A DNA stretch of 64,000 bases from Anaerocolumna cellulosilytica (GCF_014218335.1 NZ_AP023367.1:3411501-3475500); one strand, 5' to 3'; numbered from the stretch's first letter, positions 53,648-63,693 are shown. The notes: a model not told the origin generated them from the letters alone. Translations and numbers: made by a program.

Positions 53648-55150
53648 TTATTGATTTTTTAACACTTCCATTGCTGCAGCGTTGGCTGTATTCGCTTTCT
53701 CCGTCAAATCCGGCGCCAGATCATGCGCATTTACACCATTATTAAGTACCGCATCCTCAGCACCTGCATATCCTTCTGCTATAAAGGTACCAAAGCCAGG
53801 TATTATAGTACCTCCATATGGAATTGGTTCTTTACATTTTTCTAAGAATGCATCAAAGTACGGTCCTCTGCCATAAGAATCATCTGCTCCTGGGAAAAAT
53901 TCTCTTACCTTTTCCCACACAGTAGAACTTAAAGTTATAGGAAGAGCATCCATGGACAATTTTGTTCCGTCTGCATTGGTCAGTGTGTTGTAAGCATCAA
54001 TCTTTGCCAACCATCCTTCTTCATTCCAGTTCATGAATTTTAATAATTCATAGGCTTCTCTCGGATGCTCCGTTGCCGAAGATATTCCGCCAAAATCAAG
54101 TGTTCCCATTGAGTGGCTGCTTGAGGTTCCTTTGGCTCTTGGTACGTTATAAGGTACATAGACAAGACCAAGATCTAAGTATTCTTTAGTTGCAAATAAA
54201 TTGTTAAACGTCCACCAGGCATCAAACTGATACGCAATTTTACCGGAATACGCTGCCCACATGGTTCTGTCACCAAAAGCAGCTTCTGCTTCATCTGTGT
54301 CATATCCCGGCGCATGATATTTACCATTTACCAACTCTGCTTGAATATTAATACCCTCTGCCCAGTTCGTCATATCGAATTTTGTACCATCCCAGCCGAA
54401 TTCTCCCCATACATTATCATCCGAAGCAACTGGATACCAGGTTACCATGGTTCTATACTGGTTAAAGCCATAGATGCCCTGTTCTGGCACTGTCATCTTC
54501 TTAATAGAATTCACCAAATCTTCCCAGGTCCAATCGGTAGAAGGCATCTCTACATTTAACTGATCGAATACTGTTTTATTCGCAAATACTACTTCCGGGT
54601 AAAACTTAACAGGTGTTGCCCATTTTTTATCGGTACCGTAATAACCAAATTTTCCTTCTGAGATTGTTGTTAATACATTATCTGCTTCCAAATCATTTTC
54701 CCAATATTCTGTCATATCACCTAAAAGTTGGTTATTAATTGCAAAATCACATTCTCCTAAAATCCAGAAGGCATCCGGCATTTGTCCTGTAGCAACTAAG
54801 TTTAATAAAGAATCATTATATCCGTCAAGGGCAAGGGTAACTACTTCAACCTTAATATTAGGATACTTTTTCATAAACTGCTCGGCCAAGTGTTTTGTCA
54901 GAACTTCATTCTCCCAGGAGCAGTACGTTAATGTAATCTCTTCGGTAGTCATCGGTGGTAAAACTTTTTCAGTGCTGGCTGCTTCACCGTCTTCTCCTTC
55001 TAGAATTTCCTTTTCCCCATTATCAGTACTTACCGTCTCGCTTCCAGGATCTGATTCGTTAGCACCTCCGGAACTGCTGCATGCTGACAGTGCGGCAATG
55101 CACATTGCAAGCACAAGAATAAGACTTAATACCTTTTTCATGTTTTTCAT
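53648..55150 (-). CDS. Sugar ABC transporter substrate-binding lipoprotein (second set)
   Basis: This is an extracellular family 1 type sugar-binding lipoprotein that delivers an oligosaccharide or sugar to the permeases encoded upstream. A lipoprotein signal with lipobox LSAC ends at about residue 24, followed by a Gly/Ser/Glu-rich linker. The body has typical motifs (EEITLTYCSWENEVLTKHLA and later GFNQYRTMVTWYPVASD). Length is 500 residues. The ATG at 55148-55150 is chosen for GGAGG upstream. It is the last gene of the operon and is preceded by repeat-element copy 2. Confidence 0.92.
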   Translation of the reverse strand: MKNMKKVLSLILVLAMCIAALSACSSSGGANESDPGSETVSTDNGEKEILEGEDGEAASTEKVLPPMTTEEITLTYCSWENEVLTKHLAEQFMKKYPNIKVEVVTLALDGYNDSLLNLVATGQMPDAFWILGECDFAINNQLLGDMTEYWENDLEADNVLTTISEGKFGYYGTDKKWATPVKFYPEVVFANKTVFDQLNVEMPSTDWTWEDLVNSIKKMTVPEQGIYGFNQYRTMVTWYPVASDDNVWGEFGWDGTKFDMTNWAEGINIQAELVNGKYHAPGYDTDEAEAAFGDRTMWAAYSGKIAYQFDAWWTFNNLFATKEYLDLGLVYVPYNVPRAKGTSSSHSMGTLDFGGISSATEHPREAYELLKFMNWNEEGWLAKIDAYNTLTNADGTKLSMDALPITLSSTVWEKVREFFPGADDSYGRGPYFDAFLEKCKEPIPYGGTIIPGFGTFIAEGYAGAEDAVLNNGVNAHDLAPDLTEKANTANAAAMEVLKNQ

Positions 55151-55186
55151 TGAAAACATCCTCCTTTTTCCCATTCATTATTTAGT

Positions 55187-55319
55187 CAATTACGAAACAG
55201 TCATTTTATGTGATGGAAGTAGTCAATATCACCAAAAACAGGTTCCGATTATTTACAAGTCACCTTTATGTTGGTGCTTTCGCCTACTTCCTTGTTCTAA
55301 ACAAAAAGTTTCACAATTG
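55187..55319. repeat. MITE-like 133-bp element, copy 2 (between permease and binding protein)
   Basis: Ends are CAATTACGAAAC (55187-55198) and GTTTCACAATTG (55308-55319), inverted repeats with two mismatches. The reverse complement aligns along its whole length with 35970-36100. It contains a weaker internal dyad (TCACCAAAAAC... and ...GTTGGTGC). It lies in the untranslated spacer of the operon and is in the opposite orientation relative to transcription compared with copy 1. Confidence 0.82.
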
Positions 55320-55375
55320 CCTACTACATTATTTCGTTTTTCCTTATATTAGAATAGAAGCCTGTGTGTGCTTCA

Positions 55376-56377
55376 TTATTCTCCTGTAATCCCCGTACGG
55401 TCGATGCTTTCCACAAAATACTTTTGTAAAAAACCATACATTAACAACAAGGGCAAGATACTTAACATGGTACCGGCCATTTTTATAGATTCATTAATAT
55501 TCCCCAATTGCTGCTGGTTTCCCTGATTGTACTGCTCATATATATTTTCAAAATTTTTAAGTTCCACAACCAGTGAGGTCCAGGCATTGGCACTTCCGGT
55601 TCCTTTTCCTGCTATAAATAAGGTTGTTAAATAGGATTCATTCCAATACCAGACAATGGAGAATAAAAATACGACCAGAATTGCCGGTGTGGCAGAAGGC
55701 AGGGATATCTTGAAAAAGGATTTAAAATACCCCGCACCATCAATATGAGCAGCTTCAATCAAGGCCTGTGGTACCTGCTTAAAGAACTGATAGAATATTA
55801 ATATAAATATCTGTGCCTTTACACCTTGCCCCAGTAATGCCGGAAGATTAAATGCATGCAGTGTACCAATAAGCTTTAAATTCGTAAACAATACATAGGT
55901 AGGCATCATAGTTACCTGAGCCGGCAGTATAAAAGAAAACAACAGGATTGCCAGCATAATTTTTTTGCCTCGGAATTCAAATCTGGCAAAACCATAACCT
56001 ATCACTGCACAAGTTCCCACCTGTATCAAGGTTGGGAGACCTGCGAGGATGATACTGTCTTTTAAAGACTTCCAAAAATTCATTACTTTAAAAGCATTTT
56101 TATAATTGCCAATATAAAAGTTAGAAGGAATCCACTTTATGGAAGCATCCAAAAGATCATCTAAGGACATTAGACTGGTGCTAATCATATACATAAGCGG
56201 ATAGAGGTACACAAAGCCAATCCCAATCAACAAGACATACTTAATCAGTGTCGGTACGGCTCCCTGTCTGTCTTTAGAACCAAGGAAAACCTTTCTGAAT
56301 TTGTCTTTATTAAATGTGGGAGGTATAAAATTTACTTTATCATTGCTTTTCATTTTCATTGCATCTAATGTATTCAA
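55376..56377 (-). CDS. Sugar ABC permease, MalG type (second set)
   Basis: This is a MalG/CUT1-type inner membrane permease of about six helices. The EAA loop that docks the ATPase is EAAHIDGAGYFKSFFKISLP. Length is 333 residues. The start is a TTG (56375-56377) after GGGAGG, overlapping the stop of the partner permease by four bases, so the two subunits are translated together. No ATPase gene is present in the operon, so an MsiK-like shared ATPase is implied. Confidence 0.93.
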   Translation of the reverse strand: MNTLDAMKMKSNDKVNFIPPTFNKDKFRKVFLGSKDRQGAVPTLIKYVLLIGIGFVYLYPLMYMISTSLMSLDDLLDASIKWIPSNFYIGNYKNAFKVMNFWKSLKDSIILAGLPTLIQVGTCAVIGYGFARFEFRGKKIMLAILLFSFILPAQVTMMPTYVLFTNLKLIGTLHAFNLPALLGQGVKAQIFILIFYQFFKQVPQALIEAAHIDGAGYFKSFFKISLPSATPAILVVFLFSIVWYWNESYLTTLFIAGKGTGSANAWTSLVVELKNFENIYEQYNQGNQQQLGNINESIKMAGTMLSILPLLLMYGFLQKYFVESIDRTGITGE

Positions 56378-57360
56378 TGGCTCCCCTCCCTTTTGATGAA
56401 TCTTCTGCGCCTGTCCTGTCTGCGTTTTAACTGTTCTCTTTCTCTTTCCAGCTTCCGAATTCTTTTCTTTTCTCTCTTCACTTCTGTAAGGTAGTTATCT
56501 TTCTTATTCTTTAATACAAGCGCAATTAAGGCAACCAGCAGGCAAACCACTATGGCATACACCCAGGCTTTTGCAGATGCAAATCCATAACCTCTGTTAA
56601 TGGCAAACATATCGTTATAAATAGAGGTAATTATTACGTTTTGTTCATTATTAGATAAGAATATTACTGTGTAGACAGCATTTAATAATATCATAGGCTT
56701 TATGGTAGGCAGTGTTATCTTCCAGAAACACTCCCAGGCAGAACCACCGTCTATCTTTGCCGCTTCATAAAGAGCACTGTCAATCTTTTGAATGGCAGCC
56801 AGGAAAATTAATATCTGTACCCCGGAATACCAAAGTACCATAATCATATTGTTAAAAAGTCCAACAATAGGCTCAACGATAACATACGGCAGCACATCCT
56901 TTAAAACCCCTGCAATAACAGTTACATTCATCGCCGGTATACTGGCCGCTCCCTGATCGCTAAGCTGCCCCATAACCGGACCGCTTACAACGATTACCGG
57001 CAGGAAATAGATTGTTCTAAAAATCCCCTTTCCCTTCATCTTTCCGTTAAGCAACAGAGAAATTATTAGTGAGAATACAACGATTACCGGTACTGACAAA
57101 AGGGTATCCAGAAGGTAGCCTGTAAGGTCTTCTATAAATAAGGGATCCAGACGGAAAATATCCGTATAATTCTGAAACTTTACATAGTTAAACAGCATTC
57201 CTTTGGGGGTGATTTTTACATTGCACATGCCGTAATAAAAGGACTGGATTAGAGGAATAATCAAAAAGATAACCGCCCCCGCTATCCAGGGAGCAACAAA
57301 AACATACCCCATCCTGGATTCGCGTTTCTTTAGTTTACTCATTTTTCGCTTTTGTTTCAT
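56374..57360 (-). CDS. Sugar ABC permease, MalF type (second set)
   Basis: This MalF/CUT1-type permease has a basic N-terminal tail, membrane helices, and the EAA loop EAAKIDGGSAWECFWKITLP. It ends with a long basic tail (KREKKRIRKLEREREQLKRR) in the cytoplasm, unusual for the family. The ATG at 57358-57360 lies one base after the stop of the DUF5696 gene and follows AGGTG. Length is 328 residues. Confidence 0.93.
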   Translation of the reverse strand: MKQKRKMSKLKKRESRMGYVFVAPWIAGAVIFLIIPLIQSFYYGMCNVKITPKGMLFNYVKFQNYTDIFRLDPLFIEDLTGYLLDTLLSVPVIVVFSLIISLLLNGKMKGKGIFRTIYFLPVIVVSGPVMGQLSDQGAASIPAMNVTVIAGVLKDVLPYVIVEPIVGLFNNMIMVLWYSGVQILIFLAAIQKIDSALYEAAKIDGGSAWECFWKITLPTIKPMILLNAVYTVIFLSNNEQNVIITSIYNDMFAINRGYGFASAKAWVYAIVVCLLVALIALVLKNKKDNYLTEVKREKKRIRKLEREREQLKRRQDRRRRFIKREGSH

Positions 57361-57361
57361 C

Positions 57362-59692
57362 CTACTCACCTACCTTATAAGACATGGGTGCTACAACATA
57401 ACCATCTGTCTGAATTGCTGTATCCGTACTGTAATTAATATATACTTTTACACCATTATCATAAGTAACTACTGTCAAGCCATTGGAAAACTGTTGGTGG
57501 TCTGTAATCATTGCGCCTTCGGTTTTTTCATGTATTGCTTTTAAATCCTTATAATAAGTAAGAATATACTCCTTATACACACTATATTTGGAACTGTACA
57601 AGTCAGAAGAATTGGTATATTGCAGATTAGCTGGATCCTCATAAGTTATATAAAAAGAAGGATTAATCCCCATCTCTGCCAGCTTTAAGAAGAATTCCTG
57701 TTTGTTTGCTTCAAAGTTGATGTACTCCGAATACATGGGCAGTACTCCTTTAAATACTATAGAGAGAAAAGGAACTTCTTCGTCTGTAAAAATGTAATTG
57801 GAGGAAGCAACCGGCATTTCATTCACACCGTCCGCATATTTCCAAAGATAAGCAAATGGTTTTTCCAGTAGCAGGCTAAACTCTGTATCCATTGCTTTTA
57901 CAGCTTCTTCATAGGTCTTTGCCGTATTGGTTCTGGAATATACCTCCCCCTTGCTTGAATAGGTAAACAATATATTACTGATACCGCTTAACATAATATT
58001 TTCAATACCACTTTTTTTATAAGAGGCCGCTGCCTGTTTTAAATTTTGTGCAGAACGGACAGGCGTTAAAAAACGGAAACTTTTGAATACATCCTTATAG
58101 ACATACTCCTGGTACACCCTTTTGGTTATCTGCTTCATAATATTAAAGTTGGCATTGTGAAAGGAGGGATTAATTCTAAGTGCATCCTGAGCCAGATAAA
58201 GATTAATTCCCTGGGCTTTGGCATCACTTATAAGCTTTGTCAGGGCTTTCGTTCCTCCTATATCTCCATCCGCTTTATAAGAAGTAACTGGAAAAGAATA
58301 TACTCCGTCCTTCTGCCAGCCTTTATAGACAGAGACGATATCGGTCACTCCTGCCTCCCGCAGATTCTGATAAATCTCTCTTATGTTATGAACCGTAGTC
58401 ATAGTTACGTTTCGCTTAAAGATTAACCAGTTTTCTTTATCAATCCCCAAAAAGTCCAGCTTCATCTGAAAGGAATCACTCTGTTTATGAATTTCTCCAG
58501 ATTCTAACAGGTAACTACGGTAGTTTAGGGCAAGCCCCGTATAATCTGCCTTCTCTCCTGAAACAAATCGGTAATGTATTTTTATATCGAATTCATTTCG
58601 CTTTGCCTGTCTTGTAACGACAGACCCTTCCTTGTTCCCGGTAGGCTGTGTATAAATCTGGCGGAGGACAAATTTTGAACAAATCCAATTGTAATCCGTA
58701 TAGGCTCCGTTGGGATAGGCTTCAATTTTAGCACTGTAATCTCCGCTTTCAATAATACCCAGATAGCCCATTTCGGAATCTGTATGTACCATACCAAATA
58801 CCGGTGCCATAATCTTTTCAGCTTCATTCACACTTTGATATTCTCCCCAGAGCAGTGATAAGGTATAAGCTTCATCAAGCCCTGCATTCATCCCATATAC
58901 GTATTGGGAAAAATTCGAAGAAAATCTGCCTTCATTATCTTCCAGATAAATTAAAGCTCCATTTCCATCAGGTATAAACATATACCCATTTCTCTCACCC
59001 AAATAGGTATTACCCAAAAATGGATATACATAAATTTCACCGATTTTGTATTCTTCAGAAGTTTCTACTATGGAATTATTAGGAATTTCTGCCGTGAAAC
59101 CGTCCTCTGTTAGTGATACCTTTAATTCGAAACTTATACCATATTCCGTCATTGATACCTTCGCCAGAAAACCGTCTTCCTGTAAAGTTACTTCCTTTTT
59201 AGCACTCCTTACATCTACTGTTGTCGGAACGATATTAATGCCTTTTAACACCTGAAGCACCACACCTGACTTCATAAAAGACTGCCAGGTAGTATTACTT
59301 TTTCCATCATCCTCCTCCACAACCGACTCCATAACTGCTCCTGTCTTTTTATCCCTTATCAGTATAGACAGTGCTTCTTCCTTAAAGTACATTTGATAAT
59401 TCCTGTTTTCCGCTATCAGATTGTGCTCCTTAATGCTGCTACCAGAACTTGAAACAAGAACTCCCTCCGGCAGAGACTGTTGTAATGAATATTCTGACTT
59501 CACTGCAAAATCCTCTGACTGGATTAGGTTTTTCTCTGCTTCATAACTTACTTTTTGCAAAGCCGTATCCATCCTATCTGGTAAAGCCTTGGTAGGTTTA
59601 GAAAACAGCAAGCTGAGCCCTGAGACGGTTATCACTACACCTACTGCAAGCAAACTAAATCGTCTGCAAGTAATGCTTTTTTTTCTATTCAA
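57362..59692 (-). CDS. DUF5696 membrane-anchored protein (possible glycosidase fold)
   Basis: This protein of about 776 residues has an N-terminal membrane helix (LLAVGVVITVSGLSLLF) and a large extracellular part. Its first half is beta-rich (for example FSSNFSQYVYGMNAGLDEAY), and its second half alternates strands and helices like a TIM barrel (NIREIYQNLREAGVTDIVSV, then GINLYLAQDALRIN). It fits DUF5696, found in Firmicutes beside sugar ABC permeases, with no known activity. A glycosidase relationship is my inference from the fold pattern. The start is taken as a TTG (59690-59692) after GAGAGGTGG, overlapping the upstream gene; ATG codons at 59713 or earlier are alternatives. Confidence 0.75.
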   Translation of the reverse strand: MNRKKSITCRRFSLLAVGVVITVSGLSLLFSKPTKALPDRMDTALQKVSYEAEKNLIQSEDFAVKSEYSLQQSLPEGVLVSSSGSSIKEHNLIAENRNYQMYFKEEALSILIRDKKTGAVMESVVEEDDGKSNTTWQSFMKSGVVLQVLKGINIVPTTVDVRSAKKEVTLQEDGFLAKVSMTEYGISFELKVSLTEDGFTAEIPNNSIVETSEEYKIGEIYVYPFLGNTYLGERNGYMFIPDGNGALIYLEDNEGRFSSNFSQYVYGMNAGLDEAYTLSLLWGEYQSVNEAEKIMAPVFGMVHTDSEMGYLGIIESGDYSAKIEAYPNGAYTDYNWICSKFVLRQIYTQPTGNKEGSVVTRQAKRNEFDIKIHYRFVSGEKADYTGLALNYRSYLLESGEIHKQSDSFQMKLDFLGIDKENWLIFKRNVTMTTVHNIREIYQNLREAGVTDIVSVYKGWQKDGVYSFPVTSYKADGDIGGTKALTKLISDAKAQGINLYLAQDALRINPSFHNANFNIMKQITKRVYQEYVYKDVFKSFRFLTPVRSAQNLKQAAASYKKSGIENIMLSGISNILFTYSSKGEVYSRTNTAKTYEEAVKAMDTEFSLLLEKPFAYLWKYADGVNEMPVASSNYIFTDEEVPFLSIVFKGVLPMYSEYINFEANKQEFFLKLAEMGINPSFYITYEDPANLQYTNSSDLYSSKYSVYKEYILTYYKDLKAIHEKTEGAMITDHQQFSNGLTVVTYDNGVKVYINYSTDTAIQTDGYVVAPMSYKVGE

Positions 59693-61751
59693 GCCGGTAC
59701 ACCACCTCTCCATAAATTGCCTGTATGAAATCTGCAACCTGAGACACTAAAACATATAAAATAAACAACAGCAAAACAGCAATTAACGCACAGAAAAATG
59801 TTAACAATATTACCCTTATGGTCTCCCTTACTGTGTAATTATTGATTTCCTTTACTGCCATAAACAGTAATATGGCTACCCAGGTATACAAGCAGAAATT
59901 AGAAAACCGTACCAGAAATACTTCGTTATATGTAATGATGTTACTGATAATTACTACAATGGGTTTTAAAATCATATAGGGTGCCAATGCATAGACAAAG
60001 GCGGTATAGAGCTGTTTGAAGGTTCCTTCTCCATCATTAATCGTACTGATCAAGTAAGTGCAGACCGTCATGAGCAGAAAGATTCCTATCATATAGAGCA
60101 GGTCTGTAAAGATATCATATCTCCCATCCATTACCCTCTTTAAAATAAATCCTGTAGCATATTTATTAATCAACACAATTGCCATAAACAGTACAAACAG
60201 GATACTAGAACTTACATAAGAAGCTTTGTATTCTCGTTTAATGCCGTAACAGCCGTCTATAGGATGTTTTATAAAATACCAGGTATAATGCAATCTATCC
60301 ATAAGAGGTTTTTGCAGTGTTTTTTCTTTTGCGGCTATTACTTTTACAAAAACCTGTTTTTTCTTTTGGAGGTATTTTAAGAATTTAATAAATAAAGCCG
60401 TAAGAACAAGAAACCCTGCTCCCATAATCAGGTTTTGGTTCAGCCATATATTACGGACTTCCCAAAAAGCATCGGAATATCCCTGATAATCCTTCGCCAT
60501 TCGAAAGTATTTTAAGGCCATTGGATAGTTTTCTTCCTGTAAATACGCCTGCCCCATAGCCATATTGGCGTAGTCAAATAAACTGTTCATATTAAGTATC
60601 TGATTCAGCGGCTCTTTACTTTTAGTATATTTTCCGCCCTGATATAGATACAATGCTTCATGTACCAGGTCTGCGAATTCCGTTGGCTTAAATATCTGAA
60701 TTTCATTCTTTTCCTGATCCAGAACATATAATCGGTTCGTACGGTCAACACCGATTGCAACTGCCTTCTGAAACAAACCAATACGTAAACGTCCGGAATC
60801 CTTACCACCAAATACAAATAAGGTGCTTCCGTTTTTGTTGTATTCAAAAACATAGCCTTGCTCTGTAAGCATATAGATATTTTCATAATTCCCTACCGCT
60901 ACGGCTGCCGGCAACTCATCATAACTGTCCGGCTCAATGAGATTTTTACCTGCAACATTTAGTTTCTTTAAGGAACCATACCTTGCCCCTTGCGTTGTAG
61001 TATAAACCAGACCCTTCCTATCAATAATCAGATTATTGGGGGTGGGCGGCAGATTCTTCGGCAGCTTGGCAAGCTGTTCGTCGGTGAGAACAATTCTTCG
61101 GAATATATCCAGTAAATTAACAGACGTCATATTCGTACCGAAATAGCCCAAAAAAGTACCGCCCTCCGTCGGGCTTATCTGTACAATGCCATTTGTATTG
61201 CCTTCACAGATAATATACATAATTCCTTTGGAATCTACTGCAATCTTCTGAGGTTTAAAGGACATGTTCTCACCATATAACGGATGCTCCGGTTTCGTAT
61301 ATTCTTTAATAACTTCCCCGTCTTTTTCAAAGACTACTACTTTACCGGCTTCTTTGTCAGCTACATATAATATTTTATCCTCTGTAACAAAGATACCTGA
61401 AGGATTTTTTAAGATTCCTTCCCCGTATACCCGAAGCAGGTTTCCTTCTATATCGGATACCAGTACCCGTTTCCCTTCGGTATCTGCTATGTATATTTCC
61501 TCTTCCTCGGTTATCTTCATATCTGAAGCACTTTTAAAAGACAAATCCCCAACCTTTGTAATGGATGACAAAGGAATATATGCAGTCTGGGTCTCCATAA
61601 TCCTGCCATACCCATCCTGCGTAAAGGTCTTATATGGGGTATCCGCTAAAGCTTTAAAGGGCGAAACCATAAGGCTTGCAATCAGGCACAATGAAAAGAA
61701 TAGCAAGCTTTTTTTCAGGCTGCGGCGCAGCATTTTATAACGCATATTCAT
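59685..61751 (-). CDS. Exported NHL beta-propeller protein fused to TPR-like and Yip1-like membrane domains
   Basis: The 688-residue protein has a signal peptide ending near ALAD (about residue 37). Six or so NHL repeats follow at about 65-365 (SGIFVTEDKILYVADKEAGK, and VGVDRTNRLYVLDQEKNEIQ-like stretches). A short TPR-like segment lies at about 375-430 (ANMAMGQAYLQEENYPMALK). Then come a membrane helix at about 440-460 and a YIP1-type domain of about five helices to the end. GGAGGAGG precedes the ATG. Its role is unknown; the extracellular propeller could bind glycans or the DUF5696 partner. It overlaps that gene by 8 bases. Confidence 0.8.
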   Translation of the reverse strand: MNMRYKMLRRSLKKSLLFFSLCLIASLMVSPFKALADTPYKTFTQDGYGRIMETQTAYIPLSSITKVGDLSFKSASDMKITEEEEIYIADTEGKRVLVSDIEGNLLRVYGEGILKNPSGIFVTEDKILYVADKEAGKVVVFEKDGEVIKEYTKPEHPLYGENMSFKPQKIAVDSKGIMYIICEGNTNGIVQISPTEGGTFLGYFGTNMTSVNLLDIFRRIVLTDEQLAKLPKNLPPTPNNLIIDRKGLVYTTTQGARYGSLKKLNVAGKNLIEPDSYDELPAAVAVGNYENIYMLTEQGYVFEYNKNGSTLFVFGGKDSGRLRIGLFQKAVAIGVDRTNRLYVLDQEKNEIQIFKPTEFADLVHEALYLYQGGKYTKSKEPLNQILNMNSLFDYANMAMGQAYLQEENYPMALKYFRMAKDYQGYSDAFWEVRNIWLNQNLIMGAGFLVLTALFIKFLKYLQKKKQVFVKVIAAKEKTLQKPLMDRLHYTWYFIKHPIDGCYGIKREYKASYVSSSILFVLFMAIVLINKYATGFILKRVMDGRYDIFTDLLYMIGIFLLMTVCTYLISTINDGEGTFKQLYTAFVYALAPYMILKPIVVIISNIITYNEVFLVRFSNFCLYTWVAILLFMAVKEINNYTVRETIRVILLTFFCALIAVLLLFILYVLVSQVADFIQAIYGEVVYRLE

Positions 61752-61788
61752 ACCTCCTCCATTTCTTATTCCTCTATTACTTATTCCT

Positions 61789-62667
61789 CTATTTAATACC
61801 CGAATGCGCCATTGTATTCATAACATTACGCTGCAATACAATAAACAGAATAAGATTTGGTATAAACATAATCAGAGAGGCCGCTGCTGCCATACCCTGA
61901 CCGGCAATGCTATTGCTGCTGGCAGCACTGGTTAAGGTACTCATATAAAATGCCAGCGTACGCAGTCCATCATTACTGATATAATAGGTCGAACTTTGTA
62001 AGTCTCCCCACACCTGCTGGAAGGCGAGCAGAGCTCCCGTTGCTATGGCAGGTTTTATAAGCGGCAGAATTATCTTTCTGTAAACTCTGAAATCACTTGC
62101 TCCGTCAATGTATGCCGCTTCTATTAATGCGTCCGGTACCTGGTCAATAAACTGCTTTATCAAAAACAAACATACCGGCATGGAAATTAGTGGTAAGACA
62201 TGTGCAAAATATGTATTGGTAATCCCTAGGGTATTAATCGTTAAGTACCTTGGAATCATAACTGCTACTGGAACAAACATCAGTGCTGCATTGTTTAATT
62301 CCATAATGGCGTACTTCCCTTTAAAGCGAAGCTTTGATAAAGCAAAGCCTGCTAAGGTTGATAATATGACTGCCCCCAGCACTACTAACAGTGTCACCAG
62401 CAGAGTATTGAATACATATCTGCTAAGGGGAATCCCAGAGGTTCTCGCTGTTCGAAACAGATTCTCAAAATTATCAAGACTTGGTCTTGATACAAAAAAT
62501 CTAGGCGGATATGCAAACAATTCATCCATTGGCTTGAAGGCATGGCAAAATATAAATATAATAGGAAATAACATAAATAAAGCGAGAGGCAGAACCATCA
62601 GTATGATCTTTATTTGTCCCCGCTCAAATTTCTTAGGGTTTATCTTGCTTCCCTTGTAACCAGCCAT
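61789..62667 (-). CDS. Sugar ABC permease, MalG type (first set)
   Basis: This is a 292-residue CUT1-type permease with about six helices and the EAA loop EAAYIDGASDFRVYRKIILP. The ATG at 62665-62667 follows GGAGGAG by a normal spacing. It starts 16 bases after its MalF-type partner and is followed by the NHL/Yip1 gene 37 bases later. Confidence 0.94.
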   Translation of the reverse strand: MAGYKGSKINPKKFERGQIKIILMVLPLALFMLFPIIFIFCHAFKPMDELFAYPPRFFVSRPSLDNFENLFRTARTSGIPLSRYVFNTLLVTLLVVLGAVILSTLAGFALSKLRFKGKYAIMELNNAALMFVPVAVMIPRYLTINTLGITNTYFAHVLPLISMPVCLFLIKQFIDQVPDALIEAAYIDGASDFRVYRKIILPLIKPAIATGALLAFQQVWGDLQSSTYYISNDGLRTLAFYMSTLTSAASSNSIAGQGMAAAASLIMFIPNLILFIVLQRNVMNTMAHSGIK

Positions 62668-62683
62668 ACTTAACTCCTCCTCT

Positions 62684-63592
62684 CTAATCTTCTGTAAACA
62701 GTCGTTTGGAAACCGTTGAAAACACATATACAATTCCTAAGAGTACAACGGAAACCGCCGCAGCATACCCCATTTCATAACGGATAAATCCGTAATCTTC
62801 GATATGATTCACTATTAACTGCCCCGCATAGCCAGGCGTTGGGTTTGCCCCTGACAGCTGTACACCTATGGCTCCGTTTTGGAATGCCCCAACAATTGTC
62901 ATGACTGCCGCGAACAGCATCTGGGGTTTCATGGTTGGAATGGTTATATATATCATTTCCTGAAAACGGTTCTTTACACCATCAATCGCTGCTGCTTCAT
63001 ACAAGCTTTCATCTGAATTAAGTATCCCGGCAAGGATGGCTAAAAATCCAACCCCCATACTACTCCATAATCCTATTATGATTATAATAGGGAGGAGGAA
63101 TCTGGTATCGACAAGCCATCGAATTGGTTCCGTTATAATGCCAGCCTGAATCAGCCAGGCATTTATGTAACCGGTCTGATCTCCGCTAAAGAGTATCTTC
63201 CATAGAGCTGTCATAGCAACACCTGATGTTATTGACGGAGAATATAAAATCAATGCCAATATCGTTCTTGGTGCCGGTGAAATCTGTGCCAGTGCCCAAG
63301 CCAGTAAAAAGGACAGGGCATAACCACCAGGTCCGACTATCAATGCATAGGTTACAGTATTGGGTAATACATACTGCATAAAGATTTCGTCTTTGGTTAG
63401 AAGGGTAACATAATTCATAAATCCGACAAAACTTGGCTTTTCTATGGTATTAAAGTTTGTAAAAGATAATCCGATGGCTATGGCTATAGGAACAATAATA
63501 AATATTATAAACAATATCAGGTAAGGACCCAAAAATACATAAGCCTGCTTGTTACCATATTCTTTTCTGGCAATCTTATTTCTTTTTTTCAT
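62684..63592 (-). CDS. Sugar ABC permease, MalF type (first set)
   Basis: This is a 302-residue CUT1-type permease with a short basic N-terminus, about six helices and an EAA loop [21 protein letters not shown]-like segment. It is the first permease after the binding protein gene, from which a 182-base spacer with a large stem-loop separates it. The ribosome site is weak, so its start could be a few codons different. Confidence 0.92.
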
Positions 63593-63693
63593 CTGCTAAC
63601 CATTCTTGCCTTTCTATGATTCTATCTAATCTGCCCTGGCAGCTTCAACCAAGGCATGCTTGCTCTCATCACACTCTTGCGCCTTTTAACACC

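Noticed and set aside
61264-61740. A 158-codon plus-strand frame
   Set aside because: It lies antisense to the NHL repeats of the Yip1 fusion protein and is Ser/Thr/Pro-rich by composition.
62108-62659. A 183-codon plus-strand frame
   Set aside because: It is antisense to an intact permease gene with clear EAA loop and helices; no ribosome site or domain is seen.
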